NCBI GenBank assembly: GCA_027486795.1
Contig: JAIXOI010000039.1
Location: forward strand, 40,659 to 104,658
Source: Sphingobacteriales bacterium
Lineage (GTDB): Bacteria > Bacteroidota > Bacteroidia > Chitinophagales > CAIOSU01
Direction: 5' to 3'
Length of the DNA: 64,000 nt
In this document: positions 16,229 through 24,088 of the stretch, one piece after another
How positions within the stretch are numbered: the stretch's first letter is position 1
Layout of the letters: each line of letters starts with the position of its first letter
The notes under the pieces: model-generated
What the model saw: only the letters and a program-made list of their open reading frames with translations
Told to the model about the DNA's origin: nothing
The model's database searches: none
Translations under genes and position numbers: made by a program

Positions 16229-16301
16229 TTATTGGTTTATTGGTTATTAGACAATGGAATTTCCCCTCAACTAGTTAACCAATAACCCGTAACCAATAAC
16301 C
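16227..16301. repeat. Dispersed repeat family C, inverted pair between convergent genes
   Basis: 'TTATTGGTTTATTGGTTATT' at the left and 'TTAACCAATAACCCGTAACC' at the right are inverted copies of the same word, AACCAATAACC. The pair can fold into a long hairpin between two convergent genes and may act as a bidirectional terminator. Related words occur at 42682-42709. Confidence 0.6.
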
Positions 16302-16303
16302 AT

Positions 16304-16762
16304 TCAACCCACCTTCCATCGACTAACAACAGCATCACATGCTTTATCTAGCATAGCATAAACTTCTTCAAAGCCGTTGTCGTCGTAGTAGGGGTCGGGT
16401 ACTTCGCGGTTTTGGCCAGGGTATATTTCGTTCAATATCATATACACCTTAGCCCGTTCTTCGTCGGTAGCGGCAAGGGCTAACACGTTGGCTAGGTTGC
16501 TGCGGTCCATAACATATATAACGTCAAAAGCCTCAAAATCATAGTGCCGAAACTGGCGGCTATGCTGGCCACTAATATCCAAACCATATTTTTTGGCTAC
16601 CTGCACCGAGCGACCATCAGGCGGTCCGCCCGCATGCCAGCCCGAAGTACCGGCAGAGTCAACGGTCCAATCAAGCCCTTGCTCAGCTATTTTGGCTTCC
16701 AAAATACCGTGCGCCAGCGGCGACCTACAAATATTTCCTAAACAAACCATTAGAAACCTCAT
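16304..16762 (-). CDS. Low-molecular-weight protein-tyrosine phosphatase
   Basis: 152 residues starting 'MRFLMVCLGNICRSPLAHGIL', which contains the P-loop CxxxxxRS at residues about 7-14. The general-acid region near the end reads 'EVPDPYYDDNGFEEVY', the DPYY motif of the family. It removes phosphate from tyrosine (or arginine) residues of proteins in the cytosol; in bacteria these enzymes often counter a tyrosine kinase of polysaccharide export, which is not present here. The ORF track extends the start to 16834 with a hydrophobic leader; the ATG at 16762 gives the family's normal length and puts the P-loop at its usual place. Confidence 0.93.
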   Translation of the reverse strand: MRFLMVCLGNICRSPLAHGILEAKIAEQGLDWTVDSAGTSGWHAGGPPDGRSVQVAKKYGLDISGQHSRQFRHYDFEAFDVIYVMDRSNLANVLALAATDEERAKVYMILNEIYPGQNREVPDPYYDDNGFEEVYAMLDKACDAVVSRWKVG

Positions 16763-16769
16763 GGTTGCA

Positions 16770-16815
16770 AATATGAGATATGAAAGGAGAAATGCCAAAA
16801 TAAACAGGAAATGAG
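16770..16815. repeat. Family F repeat words upstream of the phosphatase gene
   Basis: 'ATGAGATATGAAAGGAGAAATG' type words and 'GGAAATGAGG' lie immediately upstream of the phosphatase ATG. Related words occur at the left edge of the window, near 2392 and near 11840. Confidence 0.45.
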
Positions 16816-16903
16816 GTAAGAAATATAAAACCAACCATTTCCTAGCACCTCCTTATCGGCTTTGCCCTAATTTTTAGGGTAAGTTGGGATTTATAGTACA
16901 AAA

Positions 16904-18256
16904 CTACCGCACCGTCACCTCAACCGTAATCAACCTATTGCTTTCAAAAGGCTCACCATAAGGCTGTGGGGCCTCCCAATTGGGCATTTTGTTAAGGTGC
17001 ATATACAATAGGGTATCCAACGGTTCGCCAACACCCTGTACTATGGTCGATTTTACAATTTTGCCCTTCTTATCAAACTTCACCTCAAAAGTAATTACCC
17101 CTTTGTAGCCCTTCGGGGTACCAGGCGGGTACATCACTTTATCAAAATACTTTTGCACTTCATCCATACCGCCCGGGTATTGGGCTTGCGCTACCGAAGC
17201 ATCGGTAAGGGACAGGTTCGCGGCGTTGGAAACACTAAAATTATCATTGCTGGAACCTTTATTTACCGTAACTGGCACCGGTGCAGTTCTACCTGCAGAA
17301 ACACTGCTATTGTTAGTATTAACCAATGAAACCGTATCATCTTGTACTGTTTTAAACTTATCATCAATATTTCTAAACCTATCCTTATCTGCCGATACCT
17401 CTTCCAATGCCACCAAATCGTCAGGCCTTTCCAATTGAATTTCTTCGTCTGCAGTAGGCATTGGCTCGCTATCGGCAGGAGCTGATGCGCTAGGCTTTTG
17501 GGCTACAAAATTACCTTCTTCCTTTTTCGATTTCGCATTTCCATTAGCATCTGCAATGGTTACTTTATAAGACCCTGCACCTGAACCATTTGAAGCTACG
17601 TTATGTTCTTTGTCTGCACTACTGCCTGGACTCCACTCGTAAGTATTAGGGGCGCTTGTTCCACTAATAGTTGAAGTTATCGTGCCTGCGCTGTCTAAAA
17701 CAACACTAGTCTCTTCTATTGGTGCACTTTCGGCATCAATGCTAGCACTGCCGGTTTCTGCATCCTTCGATTTCTTAAACAAACCCAAACTATCTTCTTT
17801 GCCCATGGCAATGCCTTCCGCTTGGTTTTGCATGGTTTGATTGAAGAACCAAAAAGCTGAACCAACCACCAATAGTAAGCTTGCCGCTAAAGCATAGCGG
17901 TACCAACCAATGCGGCGCTGCGGTTTCTCTGCTTTTAGTTTAAACGGCTCTTTGCTGTTAGATTGATTCATGAAAGCTTCACGACCATCGCGGGTAACTT
18001 TCTGTTTAAGCACTTCCAAGCGTTCCATTAGCTTGGCATCGGCCATTGCTAAGACACCAATGGCCTGCTCTTTGGTGCCGAGCAAAGCCATGCCCTCGGC
18101 CGCATCGCGGCACATCTCACAGCCATCCAAATGCTGCTCCACGGCTTGGCGGGCTTCGTTCTCTAGCGGGCCAAACACATATAGCAACAAGGTTTCCTGG
18201 GTCAGGTCGCCGCTGCCGTCAAACAAAAAATCATATCGTTCCCTCAGGTCGTTCAT
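16904..18256 (-). CDS. Anti-sigma factor with TonB-like C-terminal domain
   Basis: 450-residue single-pass membrane protein. The cytoplasmic N-terminus carries a zinc-finger motif 'HLDGCEMCRDAAEG' (HxxxCxxC, about residue 42), typical of anti-sigma factors. The membrane helix is 'YALAASLLLVVGSAFWFF' (about 120-137). The periplasmic part is long and Ser/Asn/Glu-rich, and its end resembles a TonB C-terminal domain: 'YKGVITFEVKFDKKGKIVKSTIVQGVGEPLD', 'EVTV'. Its start overlaps the upstream sigma gene by 4 nt, the usual sigma/anti-sigma pairing. The extra TonB-like domain could couple release of the sigma to a periplasmic or outer-membrane partner; that link is inference. A stretch 'TYEWSPGSS' resembles the SprB-type repeat. 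Confidence 0.82.
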   Translation of the reverse strand: MNDLRERYDFLFDGSGDLTQETLLLYVFGPLENEARQAVEQHLDGCEMCRDAAEGMALLGTKEQAIGVLAMADAKLMERLEVLKQKVTRDGREAFMNQSNSKEPFKLKAEKPQRRIGWYRYALAASLLLVVGSAFWFFNQTMQNQAEGIAMGKEDSLGLFKKSKDAETGSASIDAESAPIEETSVVLDSAGTITSTISGTSAPNTYEWSPGSSADKEHNVASNGSGAGSYKVTIADANGNAKSKKEEGNFVAQKPSASAPADSEPMPTADEEIQLERPDDLVALEEVSADKDRFRNIDDKFKTVQDDTVSLVNTNNSSVSAGRTAPVPVTVNKGSSNDNFSVSNAANLSLTDASVAQAQYPGGMDEVQKYFDKVMYPPGTPKGYKGVITFEVKFDKKGKIVKSTIVQGVGEPLDTLLYMHLNKMPNWEAPQPYGEPFESNRLITVEVTVR

Positions 18257-18840
18257 GGTCGTTTTTCAATCAAATTCTTTAGGTTGCGTTTACCATTTTG
18301 TATGTGGCTTTTCACTTGCATATCGGTTAGGCCCATCTGGTCCACAATCTCCTTGTAGCTCTTACCCTCAATATAAAACAGCACAATGCACTGCCGTTGG
18401 TCGGGGTTGAGCGCCTCTATGCTCGTTTCCAGCCTTTGTAACAATAATTCTTTTTCGTCCTCCTTATGAAGATGCGGTTCTACCTCCGTTTCCATAACCG
18501 ACTCCAAAAATTGCGTATACTCTTTGGTGCGGCCTACCTGCACTTGCTCCTTGCGCAGCAGTTGCAAGCAGTGGTTTTTGGTTACGGTGTATAGCCACGG
18601 TTTAAACTGCTCCACTTCCCTATCCCGCAAATCTTTGGCCAACTTTTCAAACACATCGGCTACAGCATCTTGGGCAGCGGCGGCGTCTTTCAAATATTTC
18701 ATACAAACACCGAGCGCTAAATGCAGGTGCCTACGATAAAGCTCGGCCAAATATTCAGGTTCGCCCAGTTTACGGTACGCCTCCAGCAATGCCTCATCGG
18801 CTTGCTGTGCATCGTTAATATGGCCCCCCGCTTGGTTCAA
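18253..18840 (-). CDS. ECF-type RNA polymerase sigma factor
   Basis: 195 residues. Region 2 'YRRHLHLALGVCMKYLKDAAAAQDAVADVFEKL' (about 35-70) and 'PWLYTVTKNHCLQLLRKEQ', then region 4 'LNPDQRQCIVLFYIEGKSYKEIVDQMGLTDMQVKSHIQNGKRNL'. It redirects RNA polymerase under control of the overlapping anti-sigma gene. The start codon appears to be TTG (MNQAGG...), because an in-frame stop lies just upstream and the next ATG would remove region 2. Region 2 begins close to the start, which is normal. The inducing signal is unknown; the TonB-like domain on the partner suggests an envelope cue. Confidence 0.92.
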   Translation of the reverse strand: MNQAGGHINDAQQADEALLEAYRKLGEPEYLAELYRRHLHLALGVCMKYLKDAAAAQDAVADVFEKLAKDLRDREVEQFKPWLYTVTKNHCLQLLRKEQVQVGRTKEYTQFLESVMETEVEPHLHKEDEKELLLQRLETSIEALNPDQRQCIVLFYIEGKSYKEIVDQMGLTDMQVKSHIQNGKRNLKNLIEKRP

Positions 18841-19410
18841 TTTATTCTTAAACTATTGTTTTTCAGTTGGTTGCGGCAGCATTAATAACAATCACTACAC
18901 GGATTATGGAATCCCCAATCCAGCCGCATCATACTTATAAGCTACTGCGCAATGGGAAATTACTAAAACCGTACCAATTCTTTCATTTTCAAAGATAGAC
19001 TTATGAAAACCTCCAAATTAAACCAAAAAATTTATTCGCTTTTGCCTTTGGGATTTTTCATTGGCATAGTTAGCCATCCAGTTTAAAACGCGGCGCCAGA
19101 TAGGAGGACTGATTGAAATAGATAGGCTTGTGTAGGCAGCCTGCCACTATCAGTTGCACGTAGGCCTGAAATAGCCTACGAGCAGAATGAGCACGGTTTT
19201 GGCTTAGGGATAGCAGCGTAAATACTTCATTGAAGATTGCAGCTGATAGCCCGATTCGCAAGGGAAGCCCAAGTATTAGTTTTAGACATACACAATTTTC
19301 GGCGCCGATAGTGCTTTTTGGTCATTATGCCTTAGTAAAATAAGGCTGACTTTCATGGGGGACTGTAGGTTTAAGATGTAGGGGGAGAAATAGCCCCAGC
19401 ATATTGCTCA
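18841..19410. other. 570-bp gap, no gene supported
   Basis: Upstream of the sigma gene on one side and downstream of the giant exported protein on the other. A small hairpin GTAGGC...GCCTAC lies near 19159. The only ORF here (19070-19261, minus) has no family character and unusual composition and was not accepted. No other structure was recognised. Confidence 0.4.
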
Positions 19411-22400
19411 TCACTTCAACAAGGTTATGCTCCCCTTTTGATACCGCACGTTCACCCCATCGCAGTTGAGATAGCTCAATTGGTATACGTATACATCGGG
19501 TGATAAGTAGCGGCCTTTAAAGGTACCATCCCAAGTATAGTTAATATTGTTGGTGCGGAATACCAGCTCCCCCCAGCGGTTGAACACTTGCAGCTCAAGG
19601 AGCTGTATATCGTTGTGGAACAACTCAAACCGATCGTTGATGCCGTTGCCGTCTGGCGAGAATACGTTGGGTATGTATAGATAGCTATCGCTACAATCGC
19701 TGGGCTGCTCCAATAAACTGACAAAAATGGAATCAATAGCCACACAATTGTTGTTGCCCCAAGCCTCCATCGTTATCCAAGTAGGCTCGGTAATAATGGC
19801 AATTGGTTGTTGACTGTTAGGGTTGTTCAACAAAGCAGCATCGGCGGTCCAGTTATAGCTTAATACCGCTGTCGCAGTAGTATTCAGCAAAACGGTATCG
19901 CCAGGATACACTTCGGTGGCGTTGGCCAGTATTTCCACATCTGGCGCGCTATCTACGGTAAGGCTTAGGGTAATGATACTATCGCAACCGTTAATGGCCA
20001 CAAGCGTATCGCGATAAATTCCAGCGTTGATATAGGCAATGCCGCCCATCACCACGCTCTCGCCGGCACATATGGTGCGGTTAATAATAGTGTCGGCCAC
20101 GGGTACAATGCTTAAGCGCAGTGTGAGTATACTGTCGCAGCCCGGTCCGCTTACGGTATCAGTATAAGTACCTGCCGCTGTATAGTTATTACCCTGAAAA
20201 ATATAGCTGCTACCTGCACAAACCAGCGCCGCAACCGTATCCCGCAAATAAGGAAGTACTGCCAAAGTAAGAGTAACTATACTATCACAGGCGGGGCCGC
20301 TTAACGTATCCGTATATATACCAGCAGTGGTATAAACGGTACCATGAAAGTTATAGCCATCGCCAGCACAAATGGTTTGGGTGGTGGTGGCGGTAAGGTA
20401 TGGCAATACGCCTAGCAACAATGTGTGGATGCTGTCGCAGCTAGGGGTGATAATGGTATCGTGGTATGTACCTGCTGCAGTGTAAGTAATGCCTTGAAAG
20501 TTGAAGCTGCCGCCGGGGCAGATAAAGCCCGCCACCGTATCGCGCAAATAGAAAATCACAATTAGGTTGAGGGTAACAATGCTATCACAAAACGGCCCGC
20601 TCACGGTATCGCTGTAAGTACCTGCTGCCGTATATACGTTTCCATGGAAGACATAGCCATCGCCGGCACAAATAGTTTGATTGGTGGTATCTGTAAGGTA
20701 GTTGCTTACCGTTAAGTTTAGTACCACGATGCTATCGCACCCATCGGCCGTTTGCAGGGTATCTCTATAGGTGCCGGTAGCGTTGTGCCCGTTTATCGAT
20801 TGGCCTTGGCAAATAGATTGGCTGATTACCGTACTATCAGCAGGAGTTACGGTTAATATTAATAATATAATGCTATCGCATTGAGTTATGGTGGCAAGGG
20901 TATCCATATAGGTGCCCGCCTGCGTATGTATGTAGGGCCCTATGGCCACGCTCTGCCCTTGGCAAATGGTTTCCATACGCAGATCGAAATAGCTGGGCCG
21001 CACCTCAACTCTGACGAAAATGGTACTATCGCAGCCGTTACCTTGTTGGTGCAGTTCTTTCAATACTATTTGGCTGGTGGTGATGTGGAGGGTATCGTAC
21101 TGCACCGAGCCTGGCAAATGATATACGGTGGGTATGTGCGCGGTATCGCCTTGGCAAATACTCACTGTGCGCATAACACTGTAAGCGGGCTTATGGGTAA
21201 TGTTAGTGGTAACAATACTGTCGCAACCTGAGGCTGCCGGTATGGTATCTATACGCACCTGTATAGAGGTATCGGCAGCGGAGTACGTGAAAGGCCCTAC
21301 TCTTATCACATCGTTAGGGCAAACTATTACGCTTTGGCTACCATACTTAGTAGGGATAATGGTAAGGTTGGTGGTAACGATACTATCGCAGCCGGTAAAT
21401 GCAGAAAGCGTATCTATATAAATACCCGTAGCAGTATAGCGTTGCGTGCCTACCTTTATGGTATCGCCTTGGCAGGCCGTGAAACTTTGGTTTACACGGG
21501 CAAGCATCTCCAAGTGGTAAATGGATTGCACCGTATCGCGACAGCCGTTTATGTCGGCATAGCGGGTAATGATGTACATGCCGGTATCGCTGGCCGATAC
21601 ATTGAGCACACTAAGGGTATCGCCATTAAAGGTGCTACCGTTGGGCTTCTGCCAATGGTATGTATAAAATGGGCTTACCATGGGTATCAGCAATATATCT
21701 TCGCCGGGGCAGGGCGTATTGCTGATGGTGATAGGCGGGAAACGCAGCGTGTCAATATCAGTAGCCGAAACGTAACTGTTGCCACAAGCATCTACCACCC
21801 TAAAGGTATAAGTACCTATAACTGGCAGGTAGAAGATGTTGCTCAATTGGGGGGCAAAGGTTTGCGGGCCAGATATTACCTCGTAGGTGTAAGGTGGCAC
21901 TCCGCCCGAACTATCAACTAGCACCTGTGTGGTAACACTGGCTTGGCAAAAACTATTTACAAATTCGCTTATGTACGGAAACGGCGAGCCGTTAACCACG
22001 ATTGTATCGTAAATAATGTTACAGAAGTCATTATTGTCGAGGTAATACCCCTGCGTAGGAAACTCAAAAAAGTCAATCTTGATGGTGTAGATACCATTGG
22101 GGATGTTGTAGATGGTCTTTCTAACCGAGTCTACCACATCATCCGTCTCTATCACTTGCCCAGTGGTAATATTGGTAATGGTATAAGTAAAGTGCGGCAA
22201 CGGAAAGGGATAGGCATACCTATGCCCACGGTTGATGGCCAAGTTGATAGCATTAAAGATGCCGCACTGCCCCGTGATGGTGCTATTGAAGGTGTAGCTC
22301 TTGCTATCCACCTCGCTGGGCAGTATGGTAAAACTGCTATCAATGCGCTGCCCGCAACTATCCTGCACGCTAAAGTTGTAAGTGCCTGCTGGCAGGTTCT

Positions 22401-23769
22401 TTATCTCGAACAACTGGCCCGCGGGCACCACAAAGGTATCTGGGTAGCTAAGGGTGGATTGGTACTCAAACCCCGGCTTGGTGCTTTGCAGCGTGGGCGG
22501 ACCCGAATCGATAACCCATACCAAGGGTGAAGTATTGTTAAAACCCTGGGTTTGGATTTCAATGGCGATGGTGGAATCCAAACACTCGCGACCCACGGGA
22601 AACGGGTATACGGTAGGTGGTGCCGGGTCGGCCCAAACCCAATCAACCGAAGTATATGTCTTTCCACATTTATCAACCAGTATCAACCGATAAGAATGGC
22701 CCACGATGCCGTTCTGTAGCAATGCATTGGTTACCATTCCCGAGTCGGTTACCATATTCAAGGTAATATCGAACAGGTAATACTCTAATGTATCTGGAAG
22801 CAATGTTGTCATGCCCTGATTATTGATGGTTTGGAAGGCATAGCCCAGCTTTGGTGGGCAAGAGCCAGCTATAACCCCTACAGGAAACGGAATAACATCT
22901 GAGGCTGTGTAGCCATCCATCCGTAAGCTTACCCCGCACGCGTTGGTAATGATGGCATGCCATGGCGAACCACCGAAAACCGCATGCGGCAGTATCGTGT
23001 ATATCTGTACAATGTTGTATTGCGTTATCACATTCCAAAAGGTATTGTTATTGATAGCGCCGTTCATAGTATTGATAGTGATTGATGTGGTATTGCCCAT
23101 ATCATCATGTACCTCCACCGTCATGGGAAATTGTAGGTTGGTATATGTAAAATTAATAATCAGCCTGGCTGAATCGCCACACAGTAAGTAGTGCGTGTAT
23201 TGGTCAGGTGCGAGCGAGCTGGGCACCGACGACAGTACCACGCCCTTGGTTTGAAAGTTGCCACAAGCATCGGTTACGCGCAAAGTGTAGCTGCCATCGG
23301 GCAAATTGTAAAAGGTATCAATGCTTTGCGGCGGTGTGGTTACCGGCGATGGCGGCACTAACTGCCAAGTATAAGGCGCCACTCCTCCTGATTCCAAATT
23401 GCCAATAATATAGCCGTTGGAGCTACTGGTGCATTGTATAACAGGTATCGGGTCAATGTCCATCAATTGGTAGTTGCCCGTAATTATTACGTCAACCAAA
23501 GTAGCCGTTTCGCCAAGCTGGTTCTGTACCTGTACCGTATAGCTACCGGCAGGCAATGCATTAAAGATAGGGCTGCTCTGGCTGGGGCGGGTAAGGGGTC
23601 CAGCGGTGATGCTATATATAAACGGCGCGCCCGTGCCGCTGGCTATTACTTCTATTGTGCCATTGGCTTGGCAGGTACTAATGGTTGTATTGGTATTATC
23701 GATGGCTACTGAGGCAGTGCTTGTCGCCGCCCATAACAGTATTGCTATCAAAGCAAAAGTGCCCTTCAT
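19411..23769 (-). CDS. Giant T9SS-exported repeat protein with type B (gliding-associated) C-terminus
   Basis: 1452 residues. Signal peptide 'MKGTFALIAILLWAATSTA'. The N-terminal half consists of SprB/Ig-like modules ('TVQVQNQLGETATLVDV', 'YTLRVTDACGNFQ', 'YNFSVQDSCGQRI'), each ending in a 'DxCG' or 'xxCG' turn. The second half holds a tandem array of 55-70-residue modules of the form 'xxxICxGDxYxFxGxxYTAAGTYxDTxxGxxCDSIVTL'. The extreme C-terminus is the gliding motility-associated type B sorting domain: 'YIPNVFSPDGNGINDRFELF', 'LELQVFNRWGELVFRT', 'WDGTFKGRYLSPDVYVYQL'. It is probably an exported adhesin-like filament. The ORF track opens at a TTG; the ATG at 23769 is chosen because it begins a clean signal peptide, though 23811 is possible. 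Confidence 0.88.
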   Translation of the reverse strand: MKGTFALIAILLWAATSTASVAIDNTNTTISTCQANGTIEVIASGTGAPFIYSITAGPLTRPSQSSPIFNALPAGSYTVQVQNQLGETATLVDVIITGNYQLMDIDPIPVIQCTSSSNGYIIGNLESGGVAPYTWQLVPPSPVTTPPQSIDTFYNLPDGSYTLRVTDACGNFQTKGVVLSSVPSSLAPDQYTHYLLCGDSARLIINFTYTNLQFPMTVEVHDDMGNTTSITINTMNGAINNNTFWNVITQYNIVQIYTILPHAVFGGSPWHAIITNACGVSLRMDGYTASDVIPFPVGVIAGSCPPKLGYAFQTINNQGMTTLLPDTLEYYLFDITLNMVTDSGMVTNALLQNGIVGHSYRLILVDKCGKTYTSVDWVWADPAPPTVYPFPVGRECLDSTIAIEIQTQGFNNTSPLVWVIDSGPPTLQSTKPGFEYQSTLSYPDTFVVPAGQLFEIKNLPAGTYNFSVQDSCGQRIDSSFTILPSEVDSKSYTFNSTITGQCGIFNAINLAINRGHRYAYPFPLPHFTYTITNITTGQVIETDDVVDSVRKTIYNIPNGIYTIKIDFFEFPTQGYYLDNNDFCNIIYDTIVVNGSPFPYISEFVNSFCQASVTTQVLVDSSGGVPPYTYEVISGPQTFAPQLSNIFYLPVIGTYTFRVVDACGNSYVSATDIDTLRFPPITISNTPCPGEDILLIPMVSPFYTYHWQKPNGSTFNGDTLSVLNVSASDTGMYIITRYADINGCRDTVQSIYHLEMLARVNQSFTACQGDTIKVGTQRYTATGIYIDTLSAFTGCDSIVTTNLTIIPTKYGSQSVIVCPNDVIRVGPFTYSAADTSIQVRIDTIPAASGCDSIVTTNITHKPAYSVMRTVSICQGDTAHIPTVYHLPGSVQYDTLHITTSQIVLKELHQQGNGCDSTIFVRVEVRPSYFDLRMETICQGQSVAIGPYIHTQAGTYMDTLATITQCDSIILLILTVTPADSTVISQSICQGQSINGHNATGTYRDTLQTADGCDSIVVLNLTVSNYLTDTTNQTICAGDGYVFHGNVYTAAGTYSDTVSGPFCDSIVTLNLIVIFYLRDTVAGFICPGGSFNFQGITYTAAGTYHDTIITPSCDSIHTLLLGVLPYLTATTTQTICAGDGYNFHGTVYTTAGIYTDTLSGPACDSIVTLTLAVLPYLRDTVAALVCAGSSYIFQGNNYTAAGTYTDTVSGPGCDSILTLRLSIVPVADTIINRTICAGESVVMGGIAYINAGIYRDTLVAINGCDSIITLSLTVDSAPDVEILANATEVYPGDTVLLNTTATAVLSYNWTADAALLNNPNSQQPIAIITEPTWITMEAWGNNNCVAIDSIFVSLLEQPSDCSDSYLYIPNVFSPDGNGINDRFELFHNDIQLLELQVFNRWGELVFRTNNINYTWDGTFKGRYLSPDVYVYQLSYLNCDGVNVRYQKGSITLLK
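19990..21490 (-). repeat. Tandem protein-coding repeats inside the exported protein
   Basis: About eight modules with a DNA period of roughly 150-190 bp. The DNA of neighbouring copies is strikingly alike, for example around 20150, 20290, 20430 and 20590 ('GCTATCACA...CGGCCCGCT', 'GTACCTGCTGC', 'GCACAAAT'). Copy number is likely to vary by recombination. Confidence 0.75.
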
Positions 23770-24088
23770 ACCCTTTGCAGCAACATATAGAATTGTTAGT
23801 GCTATTCTCATGCCTTCAAATTTAGATGGACTATATGCCGCAGAGGGGGAGATTTCCGTAAAAAGGGTAGAAAATTCCTGCAATTGCTCATTTCCTAGTT
23901 CAAAAGTATATAAAATGGCTTAAAATTAAACTAGTGGCAATGCGGGTGGCATATCGTTTCCCCCAACAGCGTAATGATACTAAACAGTATGGAGGGTATT
24001 ACGTAGCCATGTTGCGTGACTGTGTTACGCATGGTTCGGCTCCGCTCATTATGACTGTAAAAAAATCGAACAAAGACAAGCCAGGCTT
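23770..24088. other. 319-bp gap, no gene supported
   Basis: Lies upstream of the giant protein and downstream of the hybrid regulator, both on the minus strand. The 111-aa ORF at 23934 overlaps the regulator antisense and looks like a shadow. No terminator or repeat was recognised. Confidence 0.35.

Noticed and set aside
19070-19261. 63-aa minus-strand ORF in the 570-bp gap
   Set aside because: No start context, no family pattern and unusual composition; probably chance.
19990-21490. CRISPR-like periodicity
   Set aside because: The repeats are in frame, code for protein modules and lack short identical repeats with unique spacers.
21334-22530. Two 195-aa plus-strand ORFs inside the giant exported protein
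   Set aside because: They are antisense shadows that arise from the repetitive codons of the real gene.
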